This document shows, in pieces, positions 7,971 through 16,341 of a DNA stretch of 64,000 nt. Positions within the stretch are counted from its first letter, which is position 1. Each line of letters starts with the position of its first letter. A program made the translations under genes and the position numbers. Source of the stretch: JBJHBP01 sp050485685. GTDB taxonomy: Bacteria; Pseudomonadota; Gammaproteobacteria; Steroidobacterales; Rariloculaceae. The notes under the pieces are model-generated. The model worked only from the letters and a program-made list of their open reading frames with translations, did no database searches and was not told the DNA's origin. Where the stretch lies: contig JBJHBW010000010.1 in the NCBI GenBank assembly GCA_050485685.1, forward strand, positions 1 through 64,000, in the 5' to 3' direction.

Positions 7971-9959
7971 TTAACGTACCGCATCCAGAAAGTGCATGTG
8001 CCTTTCGTACTGATCCAGCACATCATGAATGACCTCGTTCGTGGTCCACCCCATGATGTCGTAGCCCTGGCGTCCTTCGCGAAGGAAAACCTCGGCGCGG
8101 AAATATTTCAGTGCTTCCTGTCGCGCCGCCTGCGTATCGCGCAGCACGAAGCTCGGTGGCTCATAGGCGCGGGCATGCACCGAATACCAGAAATCGATTT
8201 CATCGCCATGGCCAACCTCCACCCAGACCCTGTCATCACTGGACTCGCCGACGCGCGCGTCCAGACCCTGCCTGCGCAGCTCCGCAGCCACTTCGTTCAG
8301 CGCCGGTCTGACAGTGTTGGCCAGGAAAGCCTGAACTTCGCGACGACGGGGCTGATGAATCAGGTTGCGCAGCCGCTGGCGCCAGTGTCCGGCTGTACTG
8401 CCCAATGCCACAGGCGCGACTCGCGCTTCGCGCAGTGTGGTGCGCTTGACCACATCCACGCGCAGCGCCCTGGCCAGTCCCCAGCACATGACGATCATGA
8501 CCAGCGTGAATGGAAGCGCGCTGGCGATGGAGGCGGTCTGCAGGGCGCCAAGTCCGCCGGCGAGCAGCAGCGTGCCTGCCACCAGTCCTTCGATCACTGC
8601 CCAGAACACGCGCTGCCAGGTGGGCGAATCCTCTCGCCCGCCGGATGTCAGCATGTCCACGACCAGGGAGCCTGAATCCGACGATGTGACAAAGAAGGTG
8701 ATCACCAGCAGGGTTGCGATCAGCGAGGCGATGGTCGACAGCGGCAGGTTGTCGAAGAACTGGAACAGCGCCACCGACGTGTCGGCAGCCACGGCATCGG
8801 CAAGGCTGTTCATGCCCTGCATCATCACCATGTGAATCGCGGTGTCGCCAAAGAATGTCATCCAGATGAACGTGAAGCCCACCGGAACGAACAGAACGCC
8901 CACCACGAACTGGCGAATCGTGCGCCCGCGCGACACGCGTGCGATGAACATACCGACGAAAGGCGACCATGCTATCCACCAGCCCCAATAGAACAGTGTC
9001 CAGCCGCCTATCCAGTCGCCAGGCTCATAGGCATAGAGATTGAAGGTCATCGCGAACAGTTCGGACAGGTACATGCCGGTGTTCTGGACCATGGTCTGCA
9101 GAAGGAACACGGTAGGCCCGGCCACCAGCACGAACGCCAGCAGTGAAATCGCGAGAATCATGTTGAGTTCGGATATGCGGCGTATGCCCGAGTCCAGGCC
9201 CAGCACAACAGAGATGGTGGCAATGCCGGTGATGGTTGCGATGAGGCCAAGCTGTACGAACAGGTTGCTGGGCACGCCGAAAAGGTACTCAAGGCCGGAG
9301 TTCACCTGAATGACGCCAAAGCCCAGAGAAGTCGCGACGCCGAAGATCGTTCCCAGTACCGCGAAGATATCGACAGCGTGGCCTATGGGTCCGTGTATGC
9401 GATCGCCGATCAACGGGTACAGTGATGAACGAATGGTCAGCGGCAGGTTGTGGCGGAAGGCGAAGTAGGCCAGTGACAGCGCGACCACCGCGTAAATCGC
9501 CCACGCATGTATGCCCCAGTGAAAAAACGTGATGCGCATGGCCTGCCGGGCCGCTTCCACCGTCGCCGCTTCCCCGGCCGGCGGGCTGGTGAAGTGCATG
9601 ATGGGTTCGGCTACGCCGAAGAACATCAGGCCAATGCCCATGCCGGCCGAGAACAGCATCGCGAACCACGACAGATAGCTGTAATCGGGCCTTGCGCCGT
9701 CCGGACCCAGGCGCACGCGTCCGAAACGGGATGCAGCCAGCACCACGACGAAAATCAGGAATCCGGCCACGGACAGCACATAGAACCAGCCGGCCTTCTC
9801 GACGATCCAGGCCTGGACCTGACCGAAGACCGCGCCCGCGCCGTCGGGATTGAGCATCGCAAGCGCGCAGAAGATCAGCACCAGCGCGCCGGAAATCAGG
9901 AAAACCGGCGGGTTGATCACCAGACGTGGCCGTGAAGCCGGTGGCGGCGCGTCGCTCAT
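7971..9959 (-). CDS. BCCT-family transporter, BetT-like (choline/glycine betaine)
   Basis: A sodium- or proton-coupled inner-membrane carrier of about 662 residues with twelve predicted helices. The BCCT tryptophan signature is clear: WTLFYWGWWIAWSPFVGMF followed by IARVSRGRTIRQF. The long C-terminal cytoplasmic domain (about residues 510-662, ending QGYDIMGWTTNEVIHDVLDQY) is typical of BetT-type choline carriers with osmosensory tails. This points to choline or betaine, but residues alone do not fix the ligand. The ATG at 9959 has GGAG six bases upstream. The ATG at 9971 has no such site. No bet oxidation genes are adjacent, so uptake may serve osmoprotection. Confidence 0.88.
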   Translation of the reverse strand: MSDAPPPASRPRLVINPPVFLISGALVLIFCALAMLNPDGAGAVFGQVQAWIVEKAGWFYVLSVAGFLIFVVVLAASRFGRVRLGPDGARPDYSYLSWFAMLFSAGMGIGLMFFGVAEPIMHFTSPPAGEAATVEAARQAMRITFFHWGIHAWAIYAVVALSLAYFAFRHNLPLTIRSSLYPLIGDRIHGPIGHAVDIFAVLGTIFGVATSLGFGVIQVNSGLEYLFGVPSNLFVQLGLIATITGIATISVVLGLDSGIRRISELNMILAISLLAFVLVAGPTVFLLQTMVQNTGMYLSELFAMTFNLYAYEPGDWIGGWTLFYWGWWIAWSPFVGMFIARVSRGRTIRQFVVGVLFVPVGFTFIWMTFFGDTAIHMVMMQGMNSLADAVAADTSVALFQFFDNLPLSTIASLIATLLVITFFVTSSDSGSLVVDMLTSGGREDSPTWQRVFWAVIEGLVAGTLLLAGGLGALQTASIASALPFTLVMIVMCWGLARALRVDVVKRTTLREARVAPVALGSTAGHWRQRLRNLIHQPRRREVQAFLANTVRPALNEVAAELRRQGLDARVGESSDDRVWVEVGHGDEIDFWYSVHARAYEPPSFVLRDTQAARQEALKYFRAEVFLREGRQGYDIMGWTTNEVIHDVLDQYERHMHFLDAVR

Positions 9960-10268
9960 GCCTTGCTCCATGAAACTGCAGACCGGCGCCCCATCCTATA
10001 GCCCTGAGAACCCACCGCAACCCTGCAGCTTTACCTGCGGCCGGCCTTGAGGTATGGTCGCGCACCATGCGCGAAACGGCCCACAGCATTACCGGCTTCA
10101 AAACGCGCTCCGCTGAGGGGCCGGAGCATTGCGCGCGCTGATCTGAAGCGAACACGATGAATCCGAAGGCCCCGCCGGTCAGCCGTCGGGGCCTTTTCGT
10201 ATGCGTGTTCAATTGCATGCGCCGTCTTGCGGCGCGTCACCAAGCATTGAAAAATCTGGAGTCTGATC
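9960..10268. other. Gene-free stretch between divergent BCCT and asd genes
   Basis: It should hold the promoters of both flanking genes, but no convincing -35/-10 pair is seen. Its one clear element is a plus-strand terminator-like hairpin at 10166-10197. No recognisable riboswitch, tRNA or ORF with coding character was found. Confidence 0.6.
10166..10197 (+). terminator. Terminator-like hairpin in the asd leader
   Basis: AAGGCCCCG (10166-10174) pairs with CGGGGCCTT (10187-10195) and is followed by TTTT. No plus-strand gene lies upstream in this window, so it would end either a short untracked RNA started after about 9972 or act as an attenuator in the asd leader. Confidence 0.6.
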
Positions 10269-11288
10269 ATGAATGCGAACAGCCCTGTCGTAGCAGTCGT
10301 CGGAGCGACCGGCGCGGTGGGCGTGGAGCTGGTGCAGTGCCTGGAGCAGCGGCAGTTTCCGTTGTCTGAATTGCGGTTGCTGGCCTCCGCGCGCTCTGCG
10401 GGTTCGACGATGAATTTCGGCGGCAAGACGCTGACTGTCCAGGAACTCACCGAAGACGCTTTCGAGGGAGTGGATATCGCTCTTTTTTCGGCCGGCGGCA
10501 GCATCTCGCGCAGATTTGCACCGATAGCGGTGGAGAGCGGGGCGATCGTCGTGGACAACTCATCCGCGTTTCGTATGGATCCTTCCGTGCCGCTGGTTGT
10601 GCCGGAAATCAACGCCGGTCTGATCGCCGATCATCAGGGCATCATTGCCAACCCGAACTGCGCTGCCATTATTTCCGTGACGCCGCTGTGGCCGGTGCAC
10701 GTGCACAATCCGATTCGACGCCTGATTCTGTCCACCTATCAGGCCGCATCCGGAGCCGGCGCGGCGGCGATGGAGGAGCTTCGTGAAGGCACTCGCGCCT
10801 ATCTGGACGGCAAGCCGTTTCAGCCCCGGGTGCTGCCGCATCCGTATGCGTTCAACGTGTTCAGCCACAACACCAGCATCGATCCGGCTACCGGCTACAA
10901 CGAGGAAGAAACCAAGCTGATGCAGGAAGCGCGCAAGATCATGGCGGAGCCGGACCTCAGCATCAGCGCGACCTGCATACGCGTGCCGGTGCTTCGTGCA
11001 CATTGCATTTCGGCCACGTTCGAATGCGAGCGCCCGATCGCGGCGGATGAGGTTCGGGAACTGCTGGCCAGCGCGCCCGGTGTCAGGATCGTCGATGACG
11101 TGGAGCGCAATTATTTCCCGATGCCGTTGGACGCAACCGGCAAGGACGAAATTCTGATCGGACGGATCCGTGCGGATCTCAGCGATCCCGGCGGTCGTTC
11201 CGTGTCGGTGTTCATTGCCGGCGATCAGTTGCTGAAAGGCGCAGCTCTGAACGCCGTGCAGATTGCAGAACTTCTGATCGGCGATTGA
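10269..11288 (+). CDS. asd: Aspartate-semialdehyde dehydrogenase
   Basis: Reduces aspartyl phosphate to aspartate semialdehyde with NADPH, feeding lysine, diaminopimelate, threonine and methionine synthesis in the cytoplasm. The 339 residues match the usual length. The dinucleotide motif VVGATGAVG is at residues 10-18 and the catalytic cysteine is Cys131 in ANPNCAAI. The later RVPVLRAH segment carries the active-site histidine. The start ATG has GGAG upstream (CTGGAGTC). The gene stands alone, with a terminator-like hairpin in its leader and a strong terminator after it. Confidence 0.95.
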   Translation: MNANSPVVAVVGATGAVGVELVQCLEQRQFPLSELRLLASARSAGSTMNFGGKTLTVQELTEDAFEGVDIALFSAGGSISRRFAPIAVESGAIVVDNSSAFRMDPSVPLVVPEINAGLIADHQGIIANPNCAAIISVTPLWPVHVHNPIRRLILSTYQAASGAGAAAMEELREGTRAYLDGKPFQPRVLPHPYAFNVFSHNTSIDPATGYNEEETKLMQEARKIMAEPDLSISATCIRVPVLRAHCISATFECERPIAADEVRELLASAPGVRIVDDVERNYFPMPLDATGKDEILIGRIRADLSDPGGRSVSVFIAGDQLLKGAALNAVQIAELLIGD

Positions 11289-11293
11289 TGCCG

Positions 11294-11326
11294 CCGGCAG
11301 CCCCCGGTGTTTCCGGGGGCTGCCGG
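11294..11326. terminator. Bidirectional terminator between convergent genes
   Basis: A perfect 14-bp stem (CCGGCAGCCCCCGG with CCGGGGGCTGCCGG) around the loop TGTTT. It sits between the asd stop at 11288 and the convergent stop at 11333. T-runs are short on both sides. Confidence 0.75.
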
Positions 11327-11332
11327 GTTCGC

Positions 11333-12409
11333 TCAGGCGGACGGGATGCGGAAAATTCTCTCCGCGTTCAGGTGGCAGACTTTCGCGCGTTCCGTATCGG
11401 ACAGCGGCGCCTGCTCAATCCACTGCACGGCCGGTGCGGTAGGCTGATACGGAAAGTCGATGGCCCACATGACACTGTCGGCACCGAGTTTGTCCAGACT
11501 GTAGCGCAGCGCCAGCGGGTCTTCGGTGCCGCTGGTGGTGATCGCGAAATTGCGCCGGAAGTACTCGCTGGGTTTCAGGCGCTGCGGCGTGCGACCGCGA
11601 GCCGGGTTGCCCATGAAATCAAGGCGCCAAAGCCAGAACGGAATCGCCTCACCCATGTGGCCGAGCACGATCTTCAGCTTCTCGAACCGGTCCAGCACGC
11701 CGCTGAGCATCATGCGCACGCCATGTGTGCCGGTCTCCATGCCGTAGCCCCAGACCGCCGCCTCGATGCGGTAGTCCCTGAACGGTGCCGCCATGCCGTC
11801 GGACGGCGCGCGCGGGTGAATGTACAGCGGACGGTCCAGTGCTTCGGCGGCTTCCAGTATCGGCCAGTAGGCTTCCTGATCCAGGTACTCGTTGTTCGTA
11901 TGTGAATTGACGAGGAAGCCGTTCAGTCCGAGCTCGTTGATGGCGCGTTCCATTTCGCGGACCGCGCGTTTCGGATCCTGGGGCGCGAATGTGGCCAGGC
12001 CCGCGAACCGGTCGGGGTGTCTGGCGACCGCTTCGGCGATCCGGTCATTCGCCACACGCGCCAGCTCCGTGCCCGTGTCTGCATCGAACATCTGCACACC
12101 CGGCGCGGTCAGCGACAGCAGGTGCATGTCCACACCGTGCTCGTCCATGATCGCCAGCCGACCTTCGTCCAGGTCCAGCAGATGGGGCAGCAGGGGACTC
12201 GGCGCATCCGCCGGCGCGTCATAGACCCATGCCAGCAATGGCAGGTCCAGACTCCGTCCGCCACGACGAAGCACGTCCCGCAAGGCGCTGGCGATTTCGG
12301 GAATGGAGCAGGCTTCCTCTGTGGCTATCTTGCGAACCCGTTGTCGCCCCGAACCTGCAGTGGCGGATGATGCCTGCGTCCTGTCATCTGGTTTGTCCGA
12401 ACTTGTCAT
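11333..12409 (-). CDS. LigW-like amidohydrolase-family decarboxylase
   Basis: A cytoplasmic amidohydrolase_2 protein of about 358 residues. It starts KIATEEACSIPE, with the glutamate pair but Ala where gamma-resorcylate decarboxylases have a metal-binding His. From memory this EEA form is that of 5-carboxyvanillate decarboxylase LigW. Other expected metal or active-site motifs follow: YIHPRAP, LGHMGEAIPFW and AIDFPYQ. It would remove CO2 from an aromatic acid using a divalent metal. A LigAB-like dioxygenase gene upstream on the same strand supports aromatic catabolism. A GTG at 12445 would add twelve residues. The ATG at 12409 is preferred for its purine-rich AAGAAGGAC. The MBL hydrolase stop lies 85 bases upstream. 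Confidence 0.75.
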   Translation of the reverse strand: MTSSDKPDDRTQASSATAGSGRQRVRKIATEEACSIPEIASALRDVLRRGGRSLDLPLLAWVYDAPADAPSPLLPHLLDLDEGRLAIMDEHGVDMHLLSLTAPGVQMFDADTGTELARVANDRIAEAVARHPDRFAGLATFAPQDPKRAVREMERAINELGLNGFLVNSHTNNEYLDQEAYWPILEAAEALDRPLYIHPRAPSDGMAAPFRDYRIEAAVWGYGMETGTHGVRMMLSGVLDRFEKLKIVLGHMGEAIPFWLWRLDFMGNPARGRTPQRLKPSEYFRRNFAITTSGTEDPLALRYSLDKLGADSVMWAIDFPYQPTAPAVQWIEQAPLSDTERAKVCHLNAERIFRIPSA

Positions 12410-12494
12410 GTCCTTCTTGCGCCTCCCCTTATGAAATGTAGTCACGAATCAATCTGCCAACTGGGAAATACACACCTTTCGCGTGCAACTGAGT

Positions 12495-13295
12495 TCAATG
12501 CGTCGGTTCCCGGTCCAGCCGTACGATCCAGCCTTCGGTGCCGGGTGCAGCCGCCGGGTAGCGGGTCAGAACTTGCGGGTCGTGTCCCGGGATGATGTGC
12601 TGTGGCGAGCTGGCAAGCGCCAGCAGCGTGTCGTAGCCGTCCAGCAGTTCCTGCAGATTGTAGAGAATCGGGAACGCACGACGCTGCTCCATGTGCGCGT
12701 AAAGGTGGCTGGCATCAGAGGCCAGGACCACCCAGCCGCGCTGCGTCGGCACCCGGACCACCTGCAGGCCCTTTGTATGGCCCCCGATCCTGTGCACCGT
12801 GATGCCCGGCGCGATTTCATCAACGCCGTCATGAAACTGCACATGCCCCTGAAACAGCCGATACACCATGCGGGCGATATCGTCCGGCTCGAACACGCAG
12901 CGAATCTGGTGGTGACACATCGCGCGTCCGGTCACATACTCCATCTCCGCGTCCTGAAGATGAAAGCGTGCATTGTTGAACAGCGCCGTGTTGCCCGCGT
13001 GATCGTAGTGCATGTGCGTGATAATCACGTCCCGCACATCGGCCGGATTGACACTGATGCGCTGAAGGCCCGCCGCGACCGGGTTCGTGATCTCGCGCCC
13101 GCGCGACGCAGCCACCTTCTCGGTGAAACCCGTGTCGACCAGGACAGTGCGGCCTTCACCGCGGATCACCCAGACGAAATAGTCCAGCGGCATCTCGCCG
13201 GTGTCGTGCGGGTCCACGTCGGTGAACTGCTGCAGCGCGATGCGCGGATTATGCGCGTAGCGAATCGCGAGTATCTCGTACTGCGGCGAACTCAT
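12495..13295 (-). CDS. Metallo-beta-lactamase-fold hydrolase, N-acyl-homoserine-lactonase family
   Basis: A 266-residue zinc hydrolase. It carries HMHYDHAGN (the HxHxDH motif), then GGHTKG, ASDASH and IPGHD, which supply the remaining histidine and aspartate ligands. The fold and length match the AiiA/AttM-like lactonase family. The context is catabolic rather than quorum sensing, with a CMD gene 16 bp upstream and a decarboxylase downstream. A lactone or ester intermediate of ring cleavage is therefore a likely substrate, by inference. The ATG at 13295 has GGGGAG six bases upstream. No signal peptide is seen. Confidence 0.85.
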   Translation of the reverse strand: MSSPQYEILAIRYAHNPRIALQQFTDVDPHDTGEMPLDYFVWVIRGEGRTVLVDTGFTEKVAASRGREITNPVAAGLQRISVNPADVRDVIITHMHYDHAGNTALFNNARFHLQDAEMEYVTGRAMCHHQIRCVFEPDDIARMVYRLFQGHVQFHDGVDEIAPGITVHRIGGHTKGLQVVRVPTQRGWVVLASDASHLYAHMEQRRAFPILYNLQELLDGYDTLLALASSPQHIIPGHDPQVLTRYPAAAPGTEGWIVRLDREPTH

Positions 13296-13311
13296 GGCGG
13301 CTCCCCTGTCG

Positions 13312-13689
13312 CTATGGCTCCATTTCTTCCAGTGCGGCCCGGGCGATGCGGAACGAATCCACTGCCGCGGGCACGCCGGCGTAGATGCCGACCTGCAGCA
13401 GAATCTCGCGTATCTCCTCGCGGGTCACGCCATTGCGAATTGCGCCCTGGATGTGCAGCTTCAGCTCATGTGGCCTGTTCAGCGCGCTGATCATCGCGAT
13501 ATTCAGCATGCTGCGTGTCTTGCGCGGCAGTTCCTCGCGTCCCCAGACCTCGCCCCAGCAGTAAGCCGTCACCAGTTCCTGCATGGGGCGACTGAAATCG
13601 TCGGAGGCAGCCATGGCCTTGTCCACATACTCCGCGCCCAGTACGGACCGGCGGATCTCCATGCCCCGTTCGAACATCTCTTTGCTCAT
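13312..13689 (-). CDS. Carboxymuconolactone decarboxylase (CMD) family protein
   Basis: A small all-alpha protein of 125 residues with the CMD core: RSMLNIAMISALNRPHELKL, then REEIREILLQVGIYAGVPAA. PcaC-type CMDs decarboxylate 4-carboxymuconolactone, but many family members have other roles. The usual beta-ketoadipate partners (pcaB, pcaD) are not seen nearby, so the name should not be taken as the reaction. The ATG at 13689 has GGGAG upstream. The gene probably starts the three-gene operon CMD-MBL-decarboxylase. Confidence 0.85.
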   Translation of the reverse strand: MSKEMFERGMEIRRSVLGAEYVDKAMAASDDFSRPMQELVTAYCWGEVWGREELPRKTRSMLNIAMISALNRPHELKLHIQGAIRNGVTREEIREILLQVGIYAGVPAAVDSFRIARAALEEMEP

Positions 13690-13796
13690 CGCTTGCTCCC
13701 TGACAGGTGACGGTTTGAAACGCCCGCCAGTATAGGGGCTTTCCCTGCGAGTGGCTTGCGGCGGGGAATCGCGTGAAGAGGTGGGCCTGAACGAAA

Positions 13797-13860
13797 CGTG
13801 CCCGCAGGATGCGGGCACGTGAGTCATATTGCCTTCAACGGGAGGCGTGTCGCCTCCCGT
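13797..13860 (-). terminator. Tandem hairpins after the LigAB-like genes
   Basis: Two perfect 10-bp stems with 3-nt loops lie 18 bases apart: 13838-13860 (ACGGGAGGCG / CGCCTCCCGT) and 13797-13819 (CGTGCCCGCA / TGCGGGCACG). On the minus strand they follow the dioxygenase stop at 13872. The second is followed by TTTCGTT, so the pair probably terminates the ligBA-like transcript. Confidence 0.7.
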
Positions 13861-13871
13861 CGCGAGCGATA

Positions 13872-14714
13872 TCAGTCGTCGTTCTCGAGAATGATATGGC
13901 CGACCGCGGTCGACGACGCCGGTACGTGATAGAAGCGATAGACCTCTTTCACCTTGTCGCTGAGCGCGCCGCGCATGATCAGCCACATCACGAGTTCGAT
14001 CGCCTCGGCGCCGGCTTCACGCAGGTATTCGATGGGCGGAATCTTCGCCAGTCGCTCCGGATTGCGTGACAGGTCGTCCAGAAACGCCTTGTCGAACTCC
14101 TTGTTGATGAGTCCCGCACGCGGCCCCTGGATCTGGTGCGACATGCCGCCGGTGCCGAAGATCACGACGTTCAGATCCTCGTCCCATTCCTCCACAGCCT
14201 TGCGTATGGCCTTGCCGAGGTTGTGGCAGCGGTTGCCGGTGGGCGCCGGATACTGAATCACGTTCACGGCCAGCGGAATCACGCGCAGCGGCCAGGCTTC
14301 AGGCTGACCGAACAGCAGCGTCATCGGCACGGTCAGGCCGTGGTCCAGCTGCATCTCGTTGACAATGGTCATGTCGAACTCGTTCAGCACCAGCGACTGC
14401 ACCAGGTGTGCGGCAAGTTCCGGGTAGCCCTTGACCGACGGCACCGGGCGCGGTCCCCAGCCTTCATCGGCGATCGGGAATTCCTCGGCGCAGCCCAGGC
14501 CAAAGGTCGGCACGATCTTGAAGTCGAACGCGTTGACGTGGTCGTTGTAGACGACGATGGCGACATCGGGCTTCGTTTCCGCCATCCACTTCTTCGACGG
14601 CTCATAGCCATCGAACACCGGTTTCCAGTACGGTTCGTTGCGCTTGCCCAGGTCTGCGGCCGCGCCTATGGCTGGTGTGTGCGACGTGCCTATGCCTGCA
14701 ATGATCTTCGCCAT
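13872..14714 (-). CDS. LigB-like extradiol ring-cleavage dioxygenase, catalytic (beta) subunit
   Basis: A class III non-heme Fe(II) extradiol dioxygenase of 280 residues. Iron-ligand histidines are expected in GIGTSHTPAIG (His11) and VYNDHVNAF. The catalytic-base histidine is in GTGGMSHQIQG, and the glutamate ligand is probably in GAEAIELVMW. LigB relatives open protocatechuate or gallate rings at the 4,5 bond. The exact substrate cannot be read here. Its ATG overlaps the stop of the small-subunit gene (TGATG), so the two are translationally coupled. Tandem hairpins end the transcript. Confidence 0.86.
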   Translation of the reverse strand: MAKIIAGIGTSHTPAIGAAADLGKRNEPYWKPVFDGYEPSKKWMAETKPDVAIVVYNDHVNAFDFKIVPTFGLGCAEEFPIADEGWGPRPVPSVKGYPELAAHLVQSLVLNEFDMTIVNEMQLDHGLTVPMTLLFGQPEAWPLRVIPLAVNVIQYPAPTGNRCHNLGKAIRKAVEEWDEDLNVVIFGTGGMSHQIQGPRAGLINKEFDKAFLDDLSRNPERLAKIPPIEYLREAGAEAIELVMWLIMRGALSDKVKEVYRFYHVPASSTAVGHIILENDD

Positions 14715-15112
14715 CAGTCCTTCCTCTCCGATTTCGAACGCCAGCCGTCGGGCGAACGACCACCTGCCAGCATCATTTTCACGTATTCCTCTTCCGGCAC
14801 GCCCACCATCTGTGAAGCCATGAACTGGTAGGACTTCTTGTCCGTGAACGCGAGCTTGGCAAGCGCGTAAGACACGCCGCCAAGCGCCAGCAGATCGTTC
14901 CAGGCGCGATTCACGACCGCGTCGCGCTGCGCTTCGGTCATCGGGAACTTCTGCAGGTACTTGCGTTCGTCGGCGAGGAATTCCTCGCGGTTGTCCGCGC
15001 TCATCAGCGAATACAGGAACGCATTCAGGTGATAGCCCTTGCGGGCACGCTGGGCGTCGAATACCCAGGTTCCCGGGATGTCCTCGTAGGCTTCCGGTTT
15101 CTTGCTCATCAT
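14714..15112 (-). CDS. LigA-like extradiol dioxygenase small (alpha) subunit
   Basis: 132 residues, close to the usual LigA length. Family-typical segments include IPGTWVFDAQRARKGYHLN at the N-terminus, FLADERKYLQKFPMTEAQRDA in the middle, and LGGVSYALAKLAFTDKKSYQ. The subunit covers the LigB active site and helps bind the substrate. The start is one of two adjacent ATGs (15112, 15109) with GGAAG upstream. The CmcJ-like gene is 171 bp upstream on the same strand, which may mark a promoter between them. Confidence 0.86.
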   Translation of the reverse strand: MMSKKPEAYEDIPGTWVFDAQRARKGYHLNAFLYSLMSADNREEFLADERKYLQKFPMTEAQRDAVVNRAWNDLLALGGVSYALAKLAFTDKKSYQFMASQMVGVPEEEYVKMMLAGGRSPDGWRSKSERKD

Positions 15113-15283
15113 GTCTTCCAGATAGTCTTTCTGTGTTTCGGTGCGGATGCTCGGCGCGGCACGTTACCACAGCTGCGCGCGCACTGCCCGGCGCCGCGCG
15201 GCGATCCGGGGCCGATAGTTTGCCACAGACTCAGGCCTTCATACCGGCGCCGGGGCGCGGGTTGCGATGGCGGATCGAGTGCC

Positions 15284-16150
15284 TCAGGGCCGGAAGAACG
15301 AGATCGTGCGTATCTCTATGCTCTCGCGGGGCGGCGCGTCTTCGGCGGTTTCGGGATGCTCGAACGCGGTGTGCGCGGTCCATTGCACGGCTGTCGGGTC
15401 GGAGTCGTACAGCTTGAAGACCAGCACTTCCTCCGGGCGCATCTGCGGTGCGTAGTACCAGCGCTGGTCCGGGTTGAAGCTGATCGCATGGCCGTACAGC
15501 GTGGGGCGGTTGGGGTCGCCCAGGCCGCCGCGGACTTCGCTGTTGTTCAGGTCCGCAGCGTCTATGGTGCTGGCGTCGCAGACCGCAAACGGTGAACGAT
15601 GCACCACCGAAATCGGGCGCCAGACGTTGATCAGCATGTAGCGGCCCTGCAGCCAGCGTTCGGCTTCTTCCCTGCCGAGCACGTCGATTGCGAACTGGCG
15701 TGTGGTGCGGTCGCCATAGTCCACATGCGCGCCATAGGCCGGCAGGTTGCCCTGCGGGGTGTCCTTGCGGTTGGTGCGCACCATGGTGCCGAACGTGATC
15801 ACCTTCTCGGCGCCGTTGATGTCGGCCACCAGCCGACACACTTCCGGCACATAGACACGCTCGACCTCGTCCGGGTCGTAGAAGTTCTTCACCGCCGAAG
15901 GGCGGTTGACCAGTACGAAGCCGTTGCGCTCCAGATCCAGCCGATCGGCCACGCGACGTGCGTCATAGACATGGACCGGATGCGGCCGATAGGGCCAGTA
16001 GGACTTTGCCCGGTCGGTCGGGTAGAAGATGACGGTTTCGCCCGGGATGCAGAAGTCTATGCTGGTGGCCACGCCCGAATCGGCCGGCATGAGCTTCTGG
16101 TCGAGTGGATCGGTTGTGGTAGCTGCAGACACGAACGCCCCCCGGGTCAC
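15284..16150 (-). CDS. CmcJ/NvfI-type oxidoreductase
   Basis: A 288-residue protein of the CmcJ/AsaB/NvfI family, a 2-oxoglutarate-oxygenase-like fold. Diagnostic parts are NRPSAVKNFYDPDEV, the HxD-like pair in AYGAHVDYGD, LINVWRPI and FNPDQRWYYAPQM. In other organisms members modify beta-lactams, fungal meroterpenoids or hydroxylated acids. Some have lost the iron site, so the chemistry here is open. The start is GTG at 16150 with AGGA five bases upstream. It lies just upstream of the LigAB-like genes and may tailor the same substrate, by inference. Confidence 0.75.
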   Translation of the reverse strand: MTRGAFVSAATTTDPLDQKLMPADSGVATSIDFCIPGETVIFYPTDRAKSYWPYRPHPVHVYDARRVADRLDLERNGFVLVNRPSAVKNFYDPDEVERVYVPEVCRLVADINGAEKVITFGTMVRTNRKDTPQGNLPAYGAHVDYGDRTTRQFAIDVLGREEAERWLQGRYMLINVWRPISVVHRSPFAVCDASTIDAADLNNSEVRGGLGDPNRPTLYGHAISFNPDQRWYYAPQMRPEEVLVFKLYDSDPTAVQWTAHTAFEHPETAEDAPPRESIEIRTISFFRP

Positions 16151-16197
16151 GTTATCCTGTGCCGGCCATTCTAGCGCACGCGCGCAGGGAGCCGGGC

Positions 16198-16226
16198 TTG
16201 CGGATTGTACGGACGGACAGGATACT
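16198..16226 (+). promoter_or_regulatory. Candidate sigma70 promoter of the SDR gene
   Basis: TTGCGG (16198-16203), a 17-bp spacer and GATACT (16221-16226), about 115 bp before the GTG start at 16342. Each hexamer deviates by one or two bases from consensus. Position and spacing are good. Confidence 0.4.
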
Positions 16227-16341
16227 CCAGCGCTCGCGCCCTTTGGCTACGGGTGCCCGTGAAGCTCTCCTGTGACGTTTTCCGCTGGCGTTGCAGGGCA
16301 TGCACCCGCCATCGTTGCACAGTCTTCGGGGAAGCAGTCCA

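Noticed and set aside
10157..10369. 70-residue frame before asd that could be a leader peptide
   Set aside because: It begins inside the terminator-like hairpin, has no run of regulatory amino acids, and overlaps asd out of frame.
12495..13295. Calling the MBL protein a quorum-quenching lactonase
   Set aside because: Fold match only. Neighbours are catabolic and no luxI/luxR gene is present.
13312..13689. Naming the CMD-family gene pcaC
   Set aside because: No pcaB or pcaD neighbour and the adjacent dioxygenase is of the extradiol type, so the beta-ketoadipate reaction cannot be assumed.
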